Of a stretch of 49,580 nt of DNA, positions 41,451 through 49,580 are shown piece by piece. Within the stretch, counting starts at the first letter, position 1, and each line of letters begins with the position of its first letter. The DNA is from Oscillospiraceae bacterium. Lineage in GTDB: Bacteria; Bacillota; Clostridia; Oscillospirales; Ruminococcaceae. Location: positions 1 to 49,580 of the forward strand of contig JAAYCI010000035.1 of the NCBI GenBank assembly GCA_012729855.1. The letters run 5' to 3'. Both the position numbers and the translations under genes were made by a program. The notes under the pieces are model-generated. The model ran no database searches. It was given only the letters and a program-made list of their open reading frames with translations, and had not been told where the DNA came from.

Positions 41451-41479
41451 TTGTATGGCACGGCCTTTTCTGATATAAT
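41451..41479 (+). promoter_or_regulatory. Promoter before the MinD-like gene
   Basis: TTGTAT (41451-41456), 17 bases, TATAAT (41474-41479). A GGGCGC/GCGCCC inverted pair (41487-41514) lies in the leader. Confidence 0.7.
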
Positions 41480-41556
41480 CGACAAAGGGCGCACCAGCAT
41501 ACCCGCTGCGCGCCCTGTATCCGTTTTACAATTTCTGCTGGGGGGTGGCCCTGCCG

Positions 41557-42291
41557 ATGGATGCCGTGATCATAGCCCTTGCTTCCGGCAAGGGCGGCAC
41601 GGGCAACACCACCTCCGCTGCCTTTATAGGCGGCGCACTGGCTGGCCTTGGCCGCCAGGTGGCGCTGGTAGAACTGGCCGAGGGCCAGCGCAGCGTCGAC
41701 ATTATCGCCGGTGTAAGCGGGCAGACAGTTTTTGACCTGGATGACGTGCTAAGCGGCCGCAGTGCGCCGGGCAAGGCACTGGCGCAAAGCCCGCACCACC
41801 CGGGGCTGCATGTCATTTCGGCGCCCTATTCCGGTGGCTGTATCGAGCCGGAGCGCGTGCGCCTGCTGTGTACCCGCCTACGCCCGCATTTCGACTTCAT
41901 TCTGCTGGACACCCGTGCCGGGCTGGGCCCGGCGTTTGAGGCCGCGCGCGAGGCCTGCCACCGCATGATATTGCTGGCCACCCCCGACCCCGTGGCCCTG
42001 CGGGACGCCCGCCAGCTGGCCGACCATTTTGGCCGCAAGGACGCGCAGCTGCGCCTGATTTTGAACCGGGTGGACCGCGCCCGACTGCAGCAGGACGGCC
42101 TGCTGGAGGACCTGGACGAAGCCATTGACCTGGTGGGCGTGCAGCTGCTGGGGGTCATTCCCGAAAGCACGGCCATAGCCCGCGCGGGCGGCACCGGGTC
42201 GCCCCTGAAAACAGGCAGCGACGAAGCAAAGGTATTCAGCGCCATTGCCCGCCGCATTACCGGCGAGGATGTGCCGCTGGTTTTCTCTTAG
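41557..42291 (+). CDS. MinD/ParA-like ATPase with altered P-loop
   Basis: A 244-residue protein of the MinD group. The deviant Walker A reads SGKGGTGNTTS: the signature Lys12 is kept, but the P-loop Lys (position 17) is Asn. The usual switch I 'D-x-D-x-G-x-R-N' is VELAEGQRSVD; switch II has LLDTRAG where MinD has D-S-P-A-G. 'LILNRVDR' and the late 'GVIPES' still fit MinD. The C-terminus (GEDVPLVFS) lacks the amphipathic membrane-targeting helix. ATP hydrolysis and membrane cycling are therefore doubtful. No minC or minE is nearby. The start is ATG 41557; GTG 41545 is possible. Confidence 0.75.
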   Translation: MDAVIIALASGKGGTGNTTSAAFIGGALAGLGRQVALVELAEGQRSVDIIAGVSGQTVFDLDDVLSGRSAPGKALAQSPHHPGLHVISAPYSGGCIEPERVRLLCTRLRPHFDFILLDTRAGLGPAFEAAREACHRMILLATPDPVALRDARQLADHFGRKDAQLRLILNRVDRARLQQDGLLEDLDEAIDLVGVQLLGVIPESTAIARAGGTGSPLKTGSDEAKVFSAIARRITGEDVPLVFS

Positions 42292-42540
42292 AGGTTATCA
42301 GAATTTTGTTCGCGGCGCCCTCTTGCACAAAATTGGCGACCTTCTGCGTTGGCCCCCGGGGGCGCTTCCTGCCACTTTCGCTGGCTTTCACCCTATTGTC
42401 AATTCAATCCGCCAAAGCTTGCTCAATCCTCCGCCTTGAAATCCACTCGATGTTGCGCAATCTGCCGCGCGCTCAAAGATCCTGAACAGGCTCTTGGGCA
42501 GCGCAAACGCGCAGGCCTATAAGCAAAAAAGGAGCGGCGT
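42292..42540. other. Gene-free gap with inverted repeats (former minE-rodA position)
   Basis: No convincing gene. It contains AATTTTGT...ACAAAATT (arms at about 42302-42310 and 42328-42336) and the perfect palindrome GCCCCCGGGGGC (about 42354-42365). On the usual gene order minE and rodA would lie here; no fragment of either was recognised. Confidence 0.4.
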
Positions 42541-42942
42541 ATGAATATAGCCCTGATTGCCCACGATTCTAAAAAAGAGCTGATGGTGCAGTTTTGCACC
42601 GCCTATTCCCGCACGCTGAGTCAGCACAAGCTGGTGGCCACCGGCACCACCGGCAAAATGGTGGCCGAAGCCACCGGCCTGCCGGTGCAGCGGTTTTTGT
42701 CGGGCACGCATGGGGGCGACCAGCAAATAGCCGCCCGCATTGCCTGCAACGAGATCGACCTGCTGCTCTTTTTCCGCGACCCCATCAACGCCAAGCCCGG
42801 CGAGCCCAACGAGATGAACCTTTTGCGCCTGTGCGACATGCACAGCATTCCGCTGGCCACCAACATTGCCACCGCTGAGGTGCTGGTGCACGGCCTGGAG
42901 CGTGGCGACCTGGACTGGCGGGACATTGTGAACCCGAAGTAG
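42541..42942 (+). CDS. mgsA: Methylglyoxal synthase
   Basis: A 133-residue enzyme converting dihydroxyacetone phosphate to methylglyoxal and phosphate, a glycolytic bypass. It shows [15 protein letters not shown], the phosphate-binding ATGTTG, the catalytic Asp in [13 protein letters not shown], and FFRDP. AAGGAG precedes the ATG. It is the normal last gene of the Clostridia rod-shape cluster. Confidence 0.95.
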   Translation: MNIALIAHDSKKELMVQFCTAYSRTLSQHKLVATGTTGKMVAEATGLPVQRFLSGTHGGDQQIAARIACNEIDLLLFFRDPINAKPGEPNEMNLLRLCDMHSIPLATNIATAEVLVHGLERGDLDWRDIVNPK

Positions 42943-43035
42943 GGTGTATGGGCGGGGGCCAACAGCGGCCAGGCCGTAATCTCTAAAATACCAAACAGCT
43001 TCCCATAGTGTATTCGACCCCGCCGGCGCTTCATT

Positions 43036-43057
43036 GCCCCAGTAAGGGGTCTTTTTT
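43036..43057 (+). terminator. Weak terminator after mgsA
   Basis: A short GCCCC/GGGGT stem (loop AGTAA region) followed by CTTTTTT. Confidence 0.45.
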
Positions 43058-43200
43058 ATAGAGTAAAACAGCGCCGGGCGCTGCCTGCAAATTTCCGTTT
43101 GGCAAATGGCCGTATTTGTAGTAAAATAACAGCATAAGTGCTTGATATAAGTATAGTTGATGGATTAAGTATATAAGAAACGACACAGGAGGCATGAATC

Positions 43201-44343
43201 ATGGATTTTAAATTCACCCAGGAAGAGCAATCCATTCTGGACATGGTGCGCGATTTCGCCTTGAAGGAAGTAAAACCACTGGCCGCTGAGATTGATGAGC
43301 AGGAGCGGTTCCCCGAAGAAACCTGGAAAAAGATGGCCGAGATGGGCTTCAGCGGCATCAGCTTCCCGGAAGCGTACGGCGGGGCCGGGCTGTCCTACCT
43401 CACCTACATTGCGGCCACCGAGATTCTGGCCGAATACTGCGGCACCACCTCAACGATGCTGTCGGCCCACTGCTCGCTGTGCTGCTGGCCCATTATGGAA
43501 TACGGCACCGACGCGCAAAAAGACAAATACCTGCCGGCGCTGCTGGCGGGCGAGAAACTGGGCGCCTTCGGCCTGACGGAGCCCGCGGCGGGCACCGACT
43601 CTGCCCAGCAGAAAACAACCGCCGTGGACAAAGACGACCACTGGGTGCTGAACGGCAGCAAGTGCTTCATCACCAACGCAACTTATGCCGACGTCTACAT
43701 CGTGTTTGCCATGACCGACAAAAGCCTGGGCAACAAGGGCATCAGCGTGTTTATTGTGGAAAAGGGCTTCCCCGGCTTCAGCTTTGGCACCAAGGAAAAG
43801 AAGATGGGCATCCGCGGCTCCGCCACCTATGAGCTGATTTTCGAGGACTGCATTGTGCCCAAGGAAAACCTGCTGGGCGAGATCAACAAGGGCTTCAAAA
43901 TTGCCATGAGCACCCTGGACGGCGGGCGCATCGGCATTGCCGCCCAGGCGCTGGGCCTGGCGCAGGGCGCTATCAATGAGACCATTGTATACACCAGGCA
44001 GCGCGAGCAGTTTGGCAAGCGCATCAGCCAGTTCCAGAACACCCAGTTCCAACTGGCCGACATGCAGACCAAAACCGACGCCGCCCGCCTGCTGGTTTAC
44101 CGCGCCGCCACAGCCAAGCAGAACGGCGACGCCTACAGCCATATGGCCGCCATGGCCAAGCTTTTTGCCTCGGAAAACGCCAGCGACGTTACCCGCCGGG
44201 CGGTACAGCTTTTCGGTGGCTACGGCTACACCCGCGAGTACCCGGTGGAACGCATGATGCGCGACGCCAAAATCACGGAGATATATGAGGGTACCTCCGA
44301 GGTTCAGCGGATGGTCATCTCCGGCTGGATGGGTGTTAAGTAA
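43201..44343 (+). CDS. Acyl-CoA dehydrogenase (short-chain/butyryl-CoA type)
   Basis: A 380-residue FAD enzyme. N-terminal helices (EEQSILDMVRDFALKEVKPLAAEIDE), the FAD-site 'FGLTEPAAGTDSA' and 'CFITNATYADVYIVFA', and the catalytic Glu region IYEGTSEVQRMVI place it with bacterial butyryl-CoA dehydrogenases. In butyrate producers this enzyme works with EtfAB; here no etf or crotonase gene adjoins, so branched or short-chain acyl-CoA roles are possible. AGGAGG precedes the ATG. An A/T-rich promoter region (TTGATA near 43142, TAAGTATATAAG) lies upstream. Confidence 0.92.
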   Translation: MDFKFTQEEQSILDMVRDFALKEVKPLAAEIDEQERFPEETWKKMAEMGFSGISFPEAYGGAGLSYLTYIAATEILAEYCGTTSTMLSAHCSLCCWPIMEYGTDAQKDKYLPALLAGEKLGAFGLTEPAAGTDSAQQKTTAVDKDDHWVLNGSKCFITNATYADVYIVFAMTDKSLGNKGISVFIVEKGFPGFSFGTKEKKMGIRGSATYELIFEDCIVPKENLLGEINKGFKIAMSTLDGGRIGIAAQALGLAQGAINETIVYTRQREQFGKRISQFQNTQFQLADMQTKTDAARLLVYRAATAKQNGDAYSHMAAMAKLFASENASDVTRRAVQLFGGYGYTREYPVERMMRDAKITEIYEGTSEVQRMVISGWMGVK

Positions 44344-44382
44344 GCTTTTTCTTTTCAAACAGCGGTTCGGACGCGTAACAGT

Positions 44383-44431
44383 AAAAAGACCCCAACGGTG
44401 CTGCGTGAAAGCAGGGTTGGGGTCTTTTTTT
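44383..44431. terminator. Bidirectional terminator between acyl-CoA dehydrogenase and MmcQ
   Basis: A 14-bp stem (44383-44396 with 44416-44429, AAAAAGACCCCAAC and complement), enclosing a small CTGC/GCAG stem, ending in a T-run. Confidence 0.88.
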
Positions 44432-44456
44432 GGGATTTCAAGGGGCCAGGGGCTGG

Positions 44457-44825
44457 TTACTCGGGTTGGGCGGGCTTGGGCGGCGCTTTGCGCTTGGGCG
44501 CCGTCAGCCGGTGGCTGTCGTTTATCATGGTCACCAGGTCGGCTTCAGGCACGCAGCCGGGCAGCAGTATGCTGTTCCAGTGGGTTTTGTTCATATGGTA
44601 GCCAGGCAGCACGTCTGCGTAAACGTCCCGCCAGAAGTCGGCCACCATTGGCTCACACTTCAGGTTCACCATCGAGACACCCGCCCGCTGGATAAAAAAC
44701 GCAAATATTTTCCCGTTCCCCCGGTGGCGCAGCACAGGGATCTTGTCGTCGAAGGGGTAGTCGAGATAAGCCCCCGGCAGGCTTAGGCCATATTCCTGAA
44801 CTTCCTGAAAGCTTTGCATGGGCAT
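44457..44825 (-). CDS. MmcQ/YjbR-family protein
   Basis: A 122-residue protein with a CyaY-like MmcQ/YjbR fold. The features 'EYGLSLPGAYLDYPFDDKIPVLRH', 'KIFAFFI', 'LKCEPMVADFWRDVYADVLPGYHMNKTHWNSI' and 'LINDS'-like MINDSHRL are standard. Often called DNA-binding, but the role is uncertain. AGAGGGG is 7 bases from the ATG at 44825. The C-terminus has an extra Lys/Pro-rich tail. Confidence 0.85.
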   Translation of the reverse strand: MPMQSFQEVQEYGLSLPGAYLDYPFDDKIPVLRHRGNGKIFAFFIQRAGVSMVNLKCEPMVADFWRDVYADVLPGYHMNKTHWNSILLPGCVPEADLVTMINDSHRLTAPKRKAPPKPAQPE

Positions 44826-45023
44826 CTGCGTTCCCCTCTGTGCAGGCAACAAAAAATGTGATAAGCTTGAACAGGCTTATGAAGATATCCCGGTGGCCAG
44901 TAATATTATAGCCTTTTTATGCACATGGGGCAAGTGGGGCGGGCGCCCTACAAGGTGGGTTGGAAATTCACTGGTATGTGGGATTTTCGGCAATACAGAA
45001 GGCGCCTTTTTATAAAGGGCGAC

Positions 45024-45052
45024 TTGCATTACCCCGAGAAAACCGGTATAAT
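45024..45052 (+). promoter_or_regulatory. Promoter of hisS-aspS
   Basis: TTGCAT (45024-45029), 17 bases, TATAAT (45047-45052). The leader is only about 45 bases, leaving no room for a T-box. The rest of 44826-45023 holds no gene. Confidence 0.8.
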
Positions 45053-45102
45053 TTAAGTCTGTATTTTGAGAATGGAAGTGCATATAACACTGGGGGGCAA
45101 GT

Positions 45103-46392
45103 ATGGCGGCAAAATATACCAGGCCACGCGGAACACAGGATGTTCTGCCGGCCGAAAGCTGGAAGTGGCAGTTTATGGAGGCCGCCATGCACCAGACGGT
45201 GGGCCGCTATGGTTACCGTGAGATCCGCCTGCCCACCTTTGAGAGCACCGAGGTTTTCAGCCGGGGTGTTGGTGAAGAAACAGACATTGTATCAAAAGAA
45301 ATGTACACCTTTGAGGATAAGGGCGGGCGCAGTATTACCCTGCGGCCCGAGGGCACGGCCGGTGTGGTGCGCGCGGTACTGGAAAACGGGCTGCTGGCCT
45401 CCAGCCCGCTGCCGCTGAAAAGCTATTACATCCAAAGCTGTTTCCGCTATGAAAAAGCCCAGAAGGGCCGCTATCGCGAGTTTCACCAGCTGGGCATCGA
45501 GTGCTTTGGCACCCATGAGCCTGCCGCCGACGTGGAGGTGATGGCCGTTGCGTACGACCTGCTGGTGGCGGTAGGCCTGGCGGACGTGGTGACCCTGGAG
45601 ATCAACGCCATTGGCTGCCCAAGCTGCCGGCCGGTTTATCATGAGGCATTGAAGCAATATTTTTCCGAATACCGCGATAAATTATGCGATACCTGCCAGG
45701 TGCGCTTGGACAAAAACCCAATGCGGATACTGGACTGTAAGAACGAAGCCTGCCAGGATATTGCAAAAAATGCCCCGGTTATGCGCGACTATTTGTGTGA
45801 AGACTGCGTAGAGCATTTCGATAAAGTGCAAAAATTGCTGCAAGAAGCCGATATGGCTTATGTGGTCAACCCACGCATTGTGCGCGGGCTGGACTACTAC
45901 ACCAACACCGTGTTTGAGTTTATCGCCGAGGGTGTGGGAACCCAGGGCACCGTGTGCGGCGGTGGCCGCTACGATGGCCTGATAGAACAGCTGGGCGGCC
46001 AGCCCACCCCGGCTGTGGGTTTTGGCCTGGGGCTGGAGCGCTTTTTGATGCTGCTGGAAGAGCGTGGCAAGCTGCCGCCGCCGCCGCCGGGGCCGGCGCT
46101 TTACGCCGTGGGCATTGGCGAGGCGGGCCGCGCGGCAGCCCGCAGGCTGGCGGCCAGGCTGCGCACAATGGGTTTGGCGGCTGAGACAGACCTGGCTGAC
46201 CGCAGTGTTAAAGCGCAGATGAAAGCGGCCGGCCGCTTGGGGGCGGCTTTCACCACCGTGCTGGGCGACGATGAGGTGGCTGCCGGCAAAGCCATGCTGA
46301 AAAACATGGACGCCGGCACCGAAGTGCCCTTTGAGCTGGCAGCAACGGATGCGCTATATGATTTGCTGACGGCGCCGGTCACGGGGGCATGA
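45103..46392 (+). CDS. hisS: Histidyl-tRNA synthetase
   Basis: A 429-residue class II synthetase. Motif 1 is near 'YGYREIRLPTFESTEVF', motif 2 is 'YIQSCFRYEKAQKGRYREFHQ', and the histidine motifs are 'RPEGTAGVVRA' and RGLDYYTNTVFEF. Motif 3 is GFGLGLERFLML, followed by an anticodon-binding domain. It is followed by aspS, the common Firmicutes pairing. The ribosome site is weak (GGGGGGC), and the ATG at 45103 gives the expected N-terminus. Confidence 0.96.
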   Translation: MAAKYTRPRGTQDVLPAESWKWQFMEAAMHQTVGRYGYREIRLPTFESTEVFSRGVGEETDIVSKEMYTFEDKGGRSITLRPEGTAGVVRAVLENGLLASSPLPLKSYYIQSCFRYEKAQKGRYREFHQLGIECFGTHEPAADVEVMAVAYDLLVAVGLADVVTLEINAIGCPSCRPVYHEALKQYFSEYRDKLCDTCQVRLDKNPMRILDCKNEACQDIAKNAPVMRDYLCEDCVEHFDKVQKLLQEADMAYVVNPRIVRGLDYYTNTVFEFIAEGVGTQGTVCGGGRYDGLIEQLGGQPTPAVGFGLGLERFLMLLEERGKLPPPPPGPALYAVGIGEAGRAAARRLAARLRTMGLAAETDLADRSVKAQMKAAGRLGAAFTTVLGDDEVAAGKAMLKNMDAGTEVPFELAATDALYDLLTAPVTGA

Positions 46393-46548
46393 GGCGGCCT
46401 GCAGAGGCGCTTGAGCTTTGAGATGCCCCAGCCGCAAATAGGCCGCCAGCAAGGGCGCCGAACGAAGATGGCGCAATAAGGCATCCTTTTTGAGAAATTT
46501 AGAGCAATTTTTTTGCGAATATAAAAGCATAATATGGGTGAATATATT

Positions 46549-48333
46549 ATGGATATTATGGGAAAAATGCGCAGAACACATTACAGTAATCAAATCTTGC
46601 CCGAACTTGCGGGGCAGGCGCTGGTTGTGGCGGGCTCTATTGCCAAAAGCCGCGACCTGGGCGGCCTGTTGTTTGCCGACCTGCGCGATACCACCGGTGT
46701 GATCCAGCTGGCGTTTGGTGACGGCACCGCCCCCGAGCTGTTTGAAAAAGCCACACAGCTGCGCGCCGAAGATGTGGTGATGGCGGCGGGTACCCTGCGC
46801 CGCCGGGAAAGCCCCAACCCCGCGCTGCCCACCGGCGAGGTGGAGCTTTTTGTCGATGATTTGCGTGTTCTAAGCAAGTCTGAGGTGCCGCCGTTCGAGA
46901 TTCGCGACGACCTTAACGTCAACGATGAGCTGCGGCTGCGTTACCGCTACCTTGACCTGCGCCGCGAGGAGCTGCACAACGCCATCGTTTTCCGCAGCCG
47001 CTTGGCGGCTTGTGTGCGGAATTACTACCTCTCCCAGCATTTTGTGGAGGTGGAGACCCCGATGCTGATCAAATCCACCCCGGAGGGCGCGCGCGACTAC
47101 CTGGTGCCCAGCCGGGTACAGCCGGAGCATTTCTATGCGCTGCCCCAAAGCCCGCAGCTATACAAGCAGATACTGATGCTTTCCGGCTTTGACCGCTATT
47201 TTCAGATTGCCCGCTGCTTCCGCGACGAAGACCTGCGCGCCGACAGGCAGCCGGAATTCACACAAATTGACATGGAAATGGCATTTGTGGATGAAATTGA
47301 TGTTCAAACAGCCAATGAGGGACTGATCGTGGCCATTTTTGAGCAGATGCTGAACATCCGCCTGCAAGTCCCCTTTGCCCGTATGCCCTACACCGAAGCG
47401 ATGGATCGCTTCGGCTCCGACAAACCTGACACCCGCTTTGGGCTGGAGCTTTGCGATGTGAGCGAAGCGCTGCGTCAGACGGAGTTTGGCGTCTTTGCCG
47501 GGGCGTTGGCGGCGGGTGGCAGTGTGCGCCTTATCAACGCCAAAGGCCTGGCGCAGGTGCTTTCCCGCAAGGAGATAGACCGCCTGACCGGTACGGCCAA
47601 AACCTATGGCGCCAAAGGCCTGGCCTTTTTACGCCTCACGGCAGACAGCGAGAGCAGCAGCTATGAAAAGTTTTTGACAGACGCCGAAAAGCAGGCCATC
47701 CGCGCGGCCGCCGGCGCCGAGGTGGGCGACGTATTACTGCTGGTGGCCGATGCCGACGACGTGGTGTTCGCCGCGCTGGGGGCGCTGCGGTTGGAGATTG
47801 CCAAAAAGAATGGGCTGATTCCTGAAAACACCTATAATTTCCTTTGGGTGACCGATTTCCCTCTCTTTGAGCATGACGTGGAGAGCGGCCGCTATGTGGC
47901 CAAGCATCACCCGTTTACCATGCCCAAGGAAGAGGACATAGACAAGATTGAGACCGACCCGGCCGCCTGCCGTGCCAAAGCCTACGATATGGTCGTCAAC
48001 GGGGTGGAGCTGGGTGGCGGTTCCATACGCATCAACGACCCCGAGCTGCAGGCGCGGATGTTCAAGGCGCTGGGCTTCAGCGATGCGCGCGCCCGCGAGA
48101 ATTTCGGCTTTTTGATGGATGCTTACCGCTACGGCGCCCCGCCCCACGGCGGCCTGGCCTTCGGGTTTGACCGCATGGTTGCGCTGCTGCTGGGCAAGGA
48201 GTCCATCCGGGATGTTATTGCCTTCCCGAAGGTACAAAATGCCAGCGAGCCTATGAGTGGCGCGCCCGATACTGTGGAGCAAAAGCAGTTGGAGGAGCTG
48301 CACATCCGCAGCATGCCGCCCCAGAAAGCGTGA
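46549..48333 (+). CDS. aspS: Aspartyl-tRNA synthetase (bacterial type)
   Basis: A 594-residue class IIb synthetase. It has an N-terminal OB fold (MDIMGKMRRTHYSNQIL, 'SRDLGGLLFADLRD'), the catalytic core with motif 2 'FQIARCFRDEDLRADRQPEFTQID', a bacterial GAD insertion domain (about 285-420) and motif 3 GGLAFGFDRMVALL. ATG 46549 gives the family start and has GGGTGA upstream; ATG 46534 is in frame but without a site. It lies 156 bases after hisS, probably in one transcript. Confidence 0.95.
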   Translation: MDIMGKMRRTHYSNQILPELAGQALVVAGSIAKSRDLGGLLFADLRDTTGVIQLAFGDGTAPELFEKATQLRAEDVVMAAGTLRRRESPNPALPTGEVELFVDDLRVLSKSEVPPFEIRDDLNVNDELRLRYRYLDLRREELHNAIVFRSRLAACVRNYYLSQHFVEVETPMLIKSTPEGARDYLVPSRVQPEHFYALPQSPQLYKQILMLSGFDRYFQIARCFRDEDLRADRQPEFTQIDMEMAFVDEIDVQTANEGLIVAIFEQMLNIRLQVPFARMPYTEAMDRFGSDKPDTRFGLELCDVSEALRQTEFGVFAGALAAGGSVRLINAKGLAQVLSRKEIDRLTGTAKTYGAKGLAFLRLTADSESSSYEKFLTDAEKQAIRAAAGAEVGDVLLLVADADDVVFAALGALRLEIAKKNGLIPENTYNFLWVTDFPLFEHDVESGRYVAKHHPFTMPKEEDIDKIETDPAACRAKAYDMVVNGVELGGGSIRINDPELQARMFKALGFSDARARENFGFLMDAYRYGAPPHGGLAFGFDRMVALLLGKESIRDVIAFPKVQNASEPMSGAPDTVEQKQLEELHIRSMPPQKA

Positions 48334-48486
48334 TGGCGGGATTATGGGGTACGTGGCTTATTTGATACCTGAAGGCTACAATCAAGGCGCAAGATGCATT
48401 TAATAAGTTATATTAAATTAACAACATGTTCTATATTTATAATAATCCGCGCAAGCAAAAACACAGAAACAGATGGTGGAAGGAAA

Positions 48487-48690
48487 ATGGCAAAACTGAT
48501 CACGCAGGTACGGGAGGCCCGGCAGCGGGCCGGAATGACACAGGCCGAGCTGGCCGAAAAGGTGGGGGTACGCCGCGAGACGATACTGCACCTGGAGAAC
48601 GGGCGCTACAACCCTTCGCTGAAGCTGGCGATGGACATTTGCGCCGTTTTTGGCCGCTCGGTAGAGATGCTGTTCCGGTTTGAAAGCTAG
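48487..48690 (+). CDS. Small XRE-family transcriptional regulator
   Basis: A 67-residue protein that is essentially one HTH_3 domain: '[49 protein letters not shown]'. Such YgzD-like proteins often regulate an adjoining membrane-protein gene; none is adjacent here. The ATG at 48487 has GGAAGGAAA upstream; the frame is open to 48394. Confidence 0.88.
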   Translation: MAKLITQVREARQRAGMTQAELAEKVGVRRETILHLENGRYNPSLKLAMDICAVFGRSVEMLFRFES

Positions 48691-48700
48691 CACCAACCAA

Positions 48701-48738
48701 AAAGGCCCCCGCTGCACCATGGCAGCGGGGGCCTTTTT
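48701..48738. terminator. Bidirectional terminator
   Basis: GGCCCCCGCTGC pairs perfectly with GCAGCGGGGGCC around ACCATG, with A-rich and T-rich flanks, between convergent genes. Confidence 0.9.
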
Positions 48739-48777
48739 TTACAAAAGGGTATGGCGCTATTTGCTGGGGTGGGTGTG

Positions 48778-49212
48778 TCAGGGTGTAATAACCAGCATAT
48801 CGTTGGTGTCAAATTCCCAGCTGCCGCTGGCCACCTCCCAATAGTAGCCATCGGGGTCTTGAAAATAGCCGCTGTAGCCGCCCCAAAACACCTTTTGCGG
48901 CGGCTTGGCAATGGTGCCGCCCTGTTTGGCTGCCTCAACCATCAGGGCATCCACCTCGCCGTCGGTTTTCATATTGCAGGCCAGCGTGATGCCGGGAAAG
49001 CCGCCGGCGCTCAGTGGGGGCGGGCTTTCGGCGTTGATGTCCTTGGCCAGTTCCTCCAGCGGATAAAGCTCCAGCTTACTGCCCTGATTGTCAAAAAATA
49101 CGATGGGTGGGCAATCGGCTTTTTCATAGGTCTGGAAGCCGATGTTTTTGTAGAATGCCAGAGACTTGGCCATGTCGCGCACGCCCAGGCAAACCAGGTT
49201 GATTCGGTTCAT
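48778..49212 (-). CDS. VOC-superfamily (glyoxalase-like) protein
   Basis: A 144-residue single VOC domain. 'INLVCLGVRDMAKSLAFYKNIGF' forms the first module and 'WGGYSGYFQDPDGYYWEVA' the end of the second, with the usual metal-ligand Glu. The ATG at 49212 has GGGAGAGGG upstream. Substrate unknown. It shares only the fold with the VOC protein at 8523. Confidence 0.85.
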   Translation of the reverse strand: MNRINLVCLGVRDMAKSLAFYKNIGFQTYEKADCPPIVFFDNQGSKLELYPLEELAKDINAESPPPLSAGGFPGITLACNMKTDGEVDALMVEAAKQGGTIAKPPQKVFWGGYSGYFQDPDGYYWEVASGSWEFDTNDMLVITP

Positions 49213-49278
49213 TGGTTCACGCCCTCTCCCGTGGGATTTCGATGCGCGGCAAACCACAAACAACGGGGATATGGTTTG

Positions 49279-49580
49279 CTAGGTTACGGTAACAGTGCAG
49301 GTGGCTTTCTTCTTGCCGTCTTTTGTGGTCACAGTGATGGTGGTCGTGCCCTTCTTCAGGCCCTTCACCACGCCCTTGCTGCTCACCGTGGCCACACTCT
49401 TCTTGCTGCTCTTCCAGCTCACGGCCTTGTCGTATGCGTTGCTGGGCGCCACGGTGGCTTTCAGCTTTACGGTGCTTTTGGCCTTCACGCTGGCCTCGGT
49501 CTTGTTCAGGCTCACGCCCGTCACCTTGGCCTTCACCGTCAGCGTGACGGTGCCCTTCTTGCCGCCCTCGGCGCTGGTGG
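49279..49580 (-). CDS. Bacterial Ig-like (Big_2) repeat protein, C-terminal end (cut by window edge)
   Basis: The frame is open from the window edge to the TGA at 49279, about 100 residues. It shows the end of one repeat (GTVTLTV) and a complete Big_2 repeat: 'VTGVSLNKTEASVKAKSTVKLKATV', 'SWKSSKKSVATVSSKGVVKGLKKGTTTITV'. Such repeats build stalks of surface adhesins and secreted enzymes. The chain ends straight after the repeat with no sortase signal. The N-terminus lies outside the window. Confidence 0.85.
   Translation of the reverse strand, partial: TSAEGGKKGTVTLTVKAKVTGVSLNKTEASVKAKSTVKLKATVAPSNAYDKAVSWKSSKKSVATVSSKGVVKGLKKGTTTITVTTKDGKKKATCTVTVT

Overview
The window is about 49.6 kb of GC-rich, gene-dense chromosome. 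It most likely comes from a low-oxygen gut Clostridia lineage in the Oscillospiraceae/Ruminococcaceae (Faecalibacterium-Subdoligranulum-Gemmiger-like). That placement is inferred from Firmicutes-type gene content (ribonuclease Y next to YmdB, a T-box on thrS, MetA plus O-acetylhomoserine sulfhydrylase, DUF4321-maf, YesL-like and YcxB-like proteins, a butyryl-CoA-dehydrogenase-type enzyme), strong AGGAGG ribosome sites, frequent TTG/GTG starts and high GC. No rRNA, tRNA, CRISPR or prophage was seen. Mobile DNA is limited to the end of one IS3-type element at the left edge.

Layout. 1-126: end of an IS3-family element. 175-3057 (minus): a GNAT and a metY-metA operon for direct sulfhydrylation to homocysteine. 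3427-4316: HU and a lipoprotein with an FMN-binding-like motif. 4539-8394: an XRE/S24 LexA-like repressor facing a small membrane protein across a promoter region with three matching palindromes, followed by a radical-SAM DNA-repair-type protein, its partner (TIGR03915-like) and a TIGR04076-like protein. 8523-11430: a VOC protein and T-box-controlled thrS. 11689-18797: rny, ymdB, a cysteine hydrolase, prfC, a lipid kinase and a YesL-like membrane protein. 19086-22502: a ribbon-helix-helix protein and clpB. 22562-24831: two GNATs around a cell-wall amidase. 24928-27152 (minus): pheA with a shortened dehydratase domain, aroB and an aroC remnant. 27493-31389: HtrA-type protease, a DUF4367-like protein and a BTAD regulator with a GGDEF-like tail. 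31456-36720 (minus): a YcxB-like protein, a GH13 hydrolase and glycogen phosphorylase. 37021-42942: zapA, a U32 protein, dut, DUF4321, maf, an N-terminal fragment of a class-B PBP (mrdA-like), a MinD-like ATPase lacking its P-loop lysine, and mgsA. 43201-49580: acyl-CoA dehydrogenase, MmcQ/YjbR, hisS-aspS, a small XRE regulator, a VOC protein and the C-terminal end of an Ig-like-repeat surface protein.

Two stretches deserve most attention. First, 4539-8394 looks like an SOS-type damage-response locus: a self-cleaving repressor, a divergent small membrane protein that could be a division inhibitor, and a little-studied radical-SAM repair pair, with three ACAAn-N5-nTTGT palindromes at the divergent promoters. 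Second, 40310-42942 looks like the collapsed remains of the rod-shape/division-site cluster (usual order DUF4321-maf-mreBCD-mrdA-minCDE-rodA-mgsA). mreBCD, minC, minE and rodA are absent, the PBP is reduced to its membrane anchor, and MinD carries an Asn in place of the P-loop Lys. This suggests a lineage that has lost rod-shaped growth. The pheA-aroB operon shows similar decay: a chorismate synthase fragment and an apparently half-deleted prephenate dehydratase domain.

All calls come from reading the sequence and recognising motifs; no database search was run.
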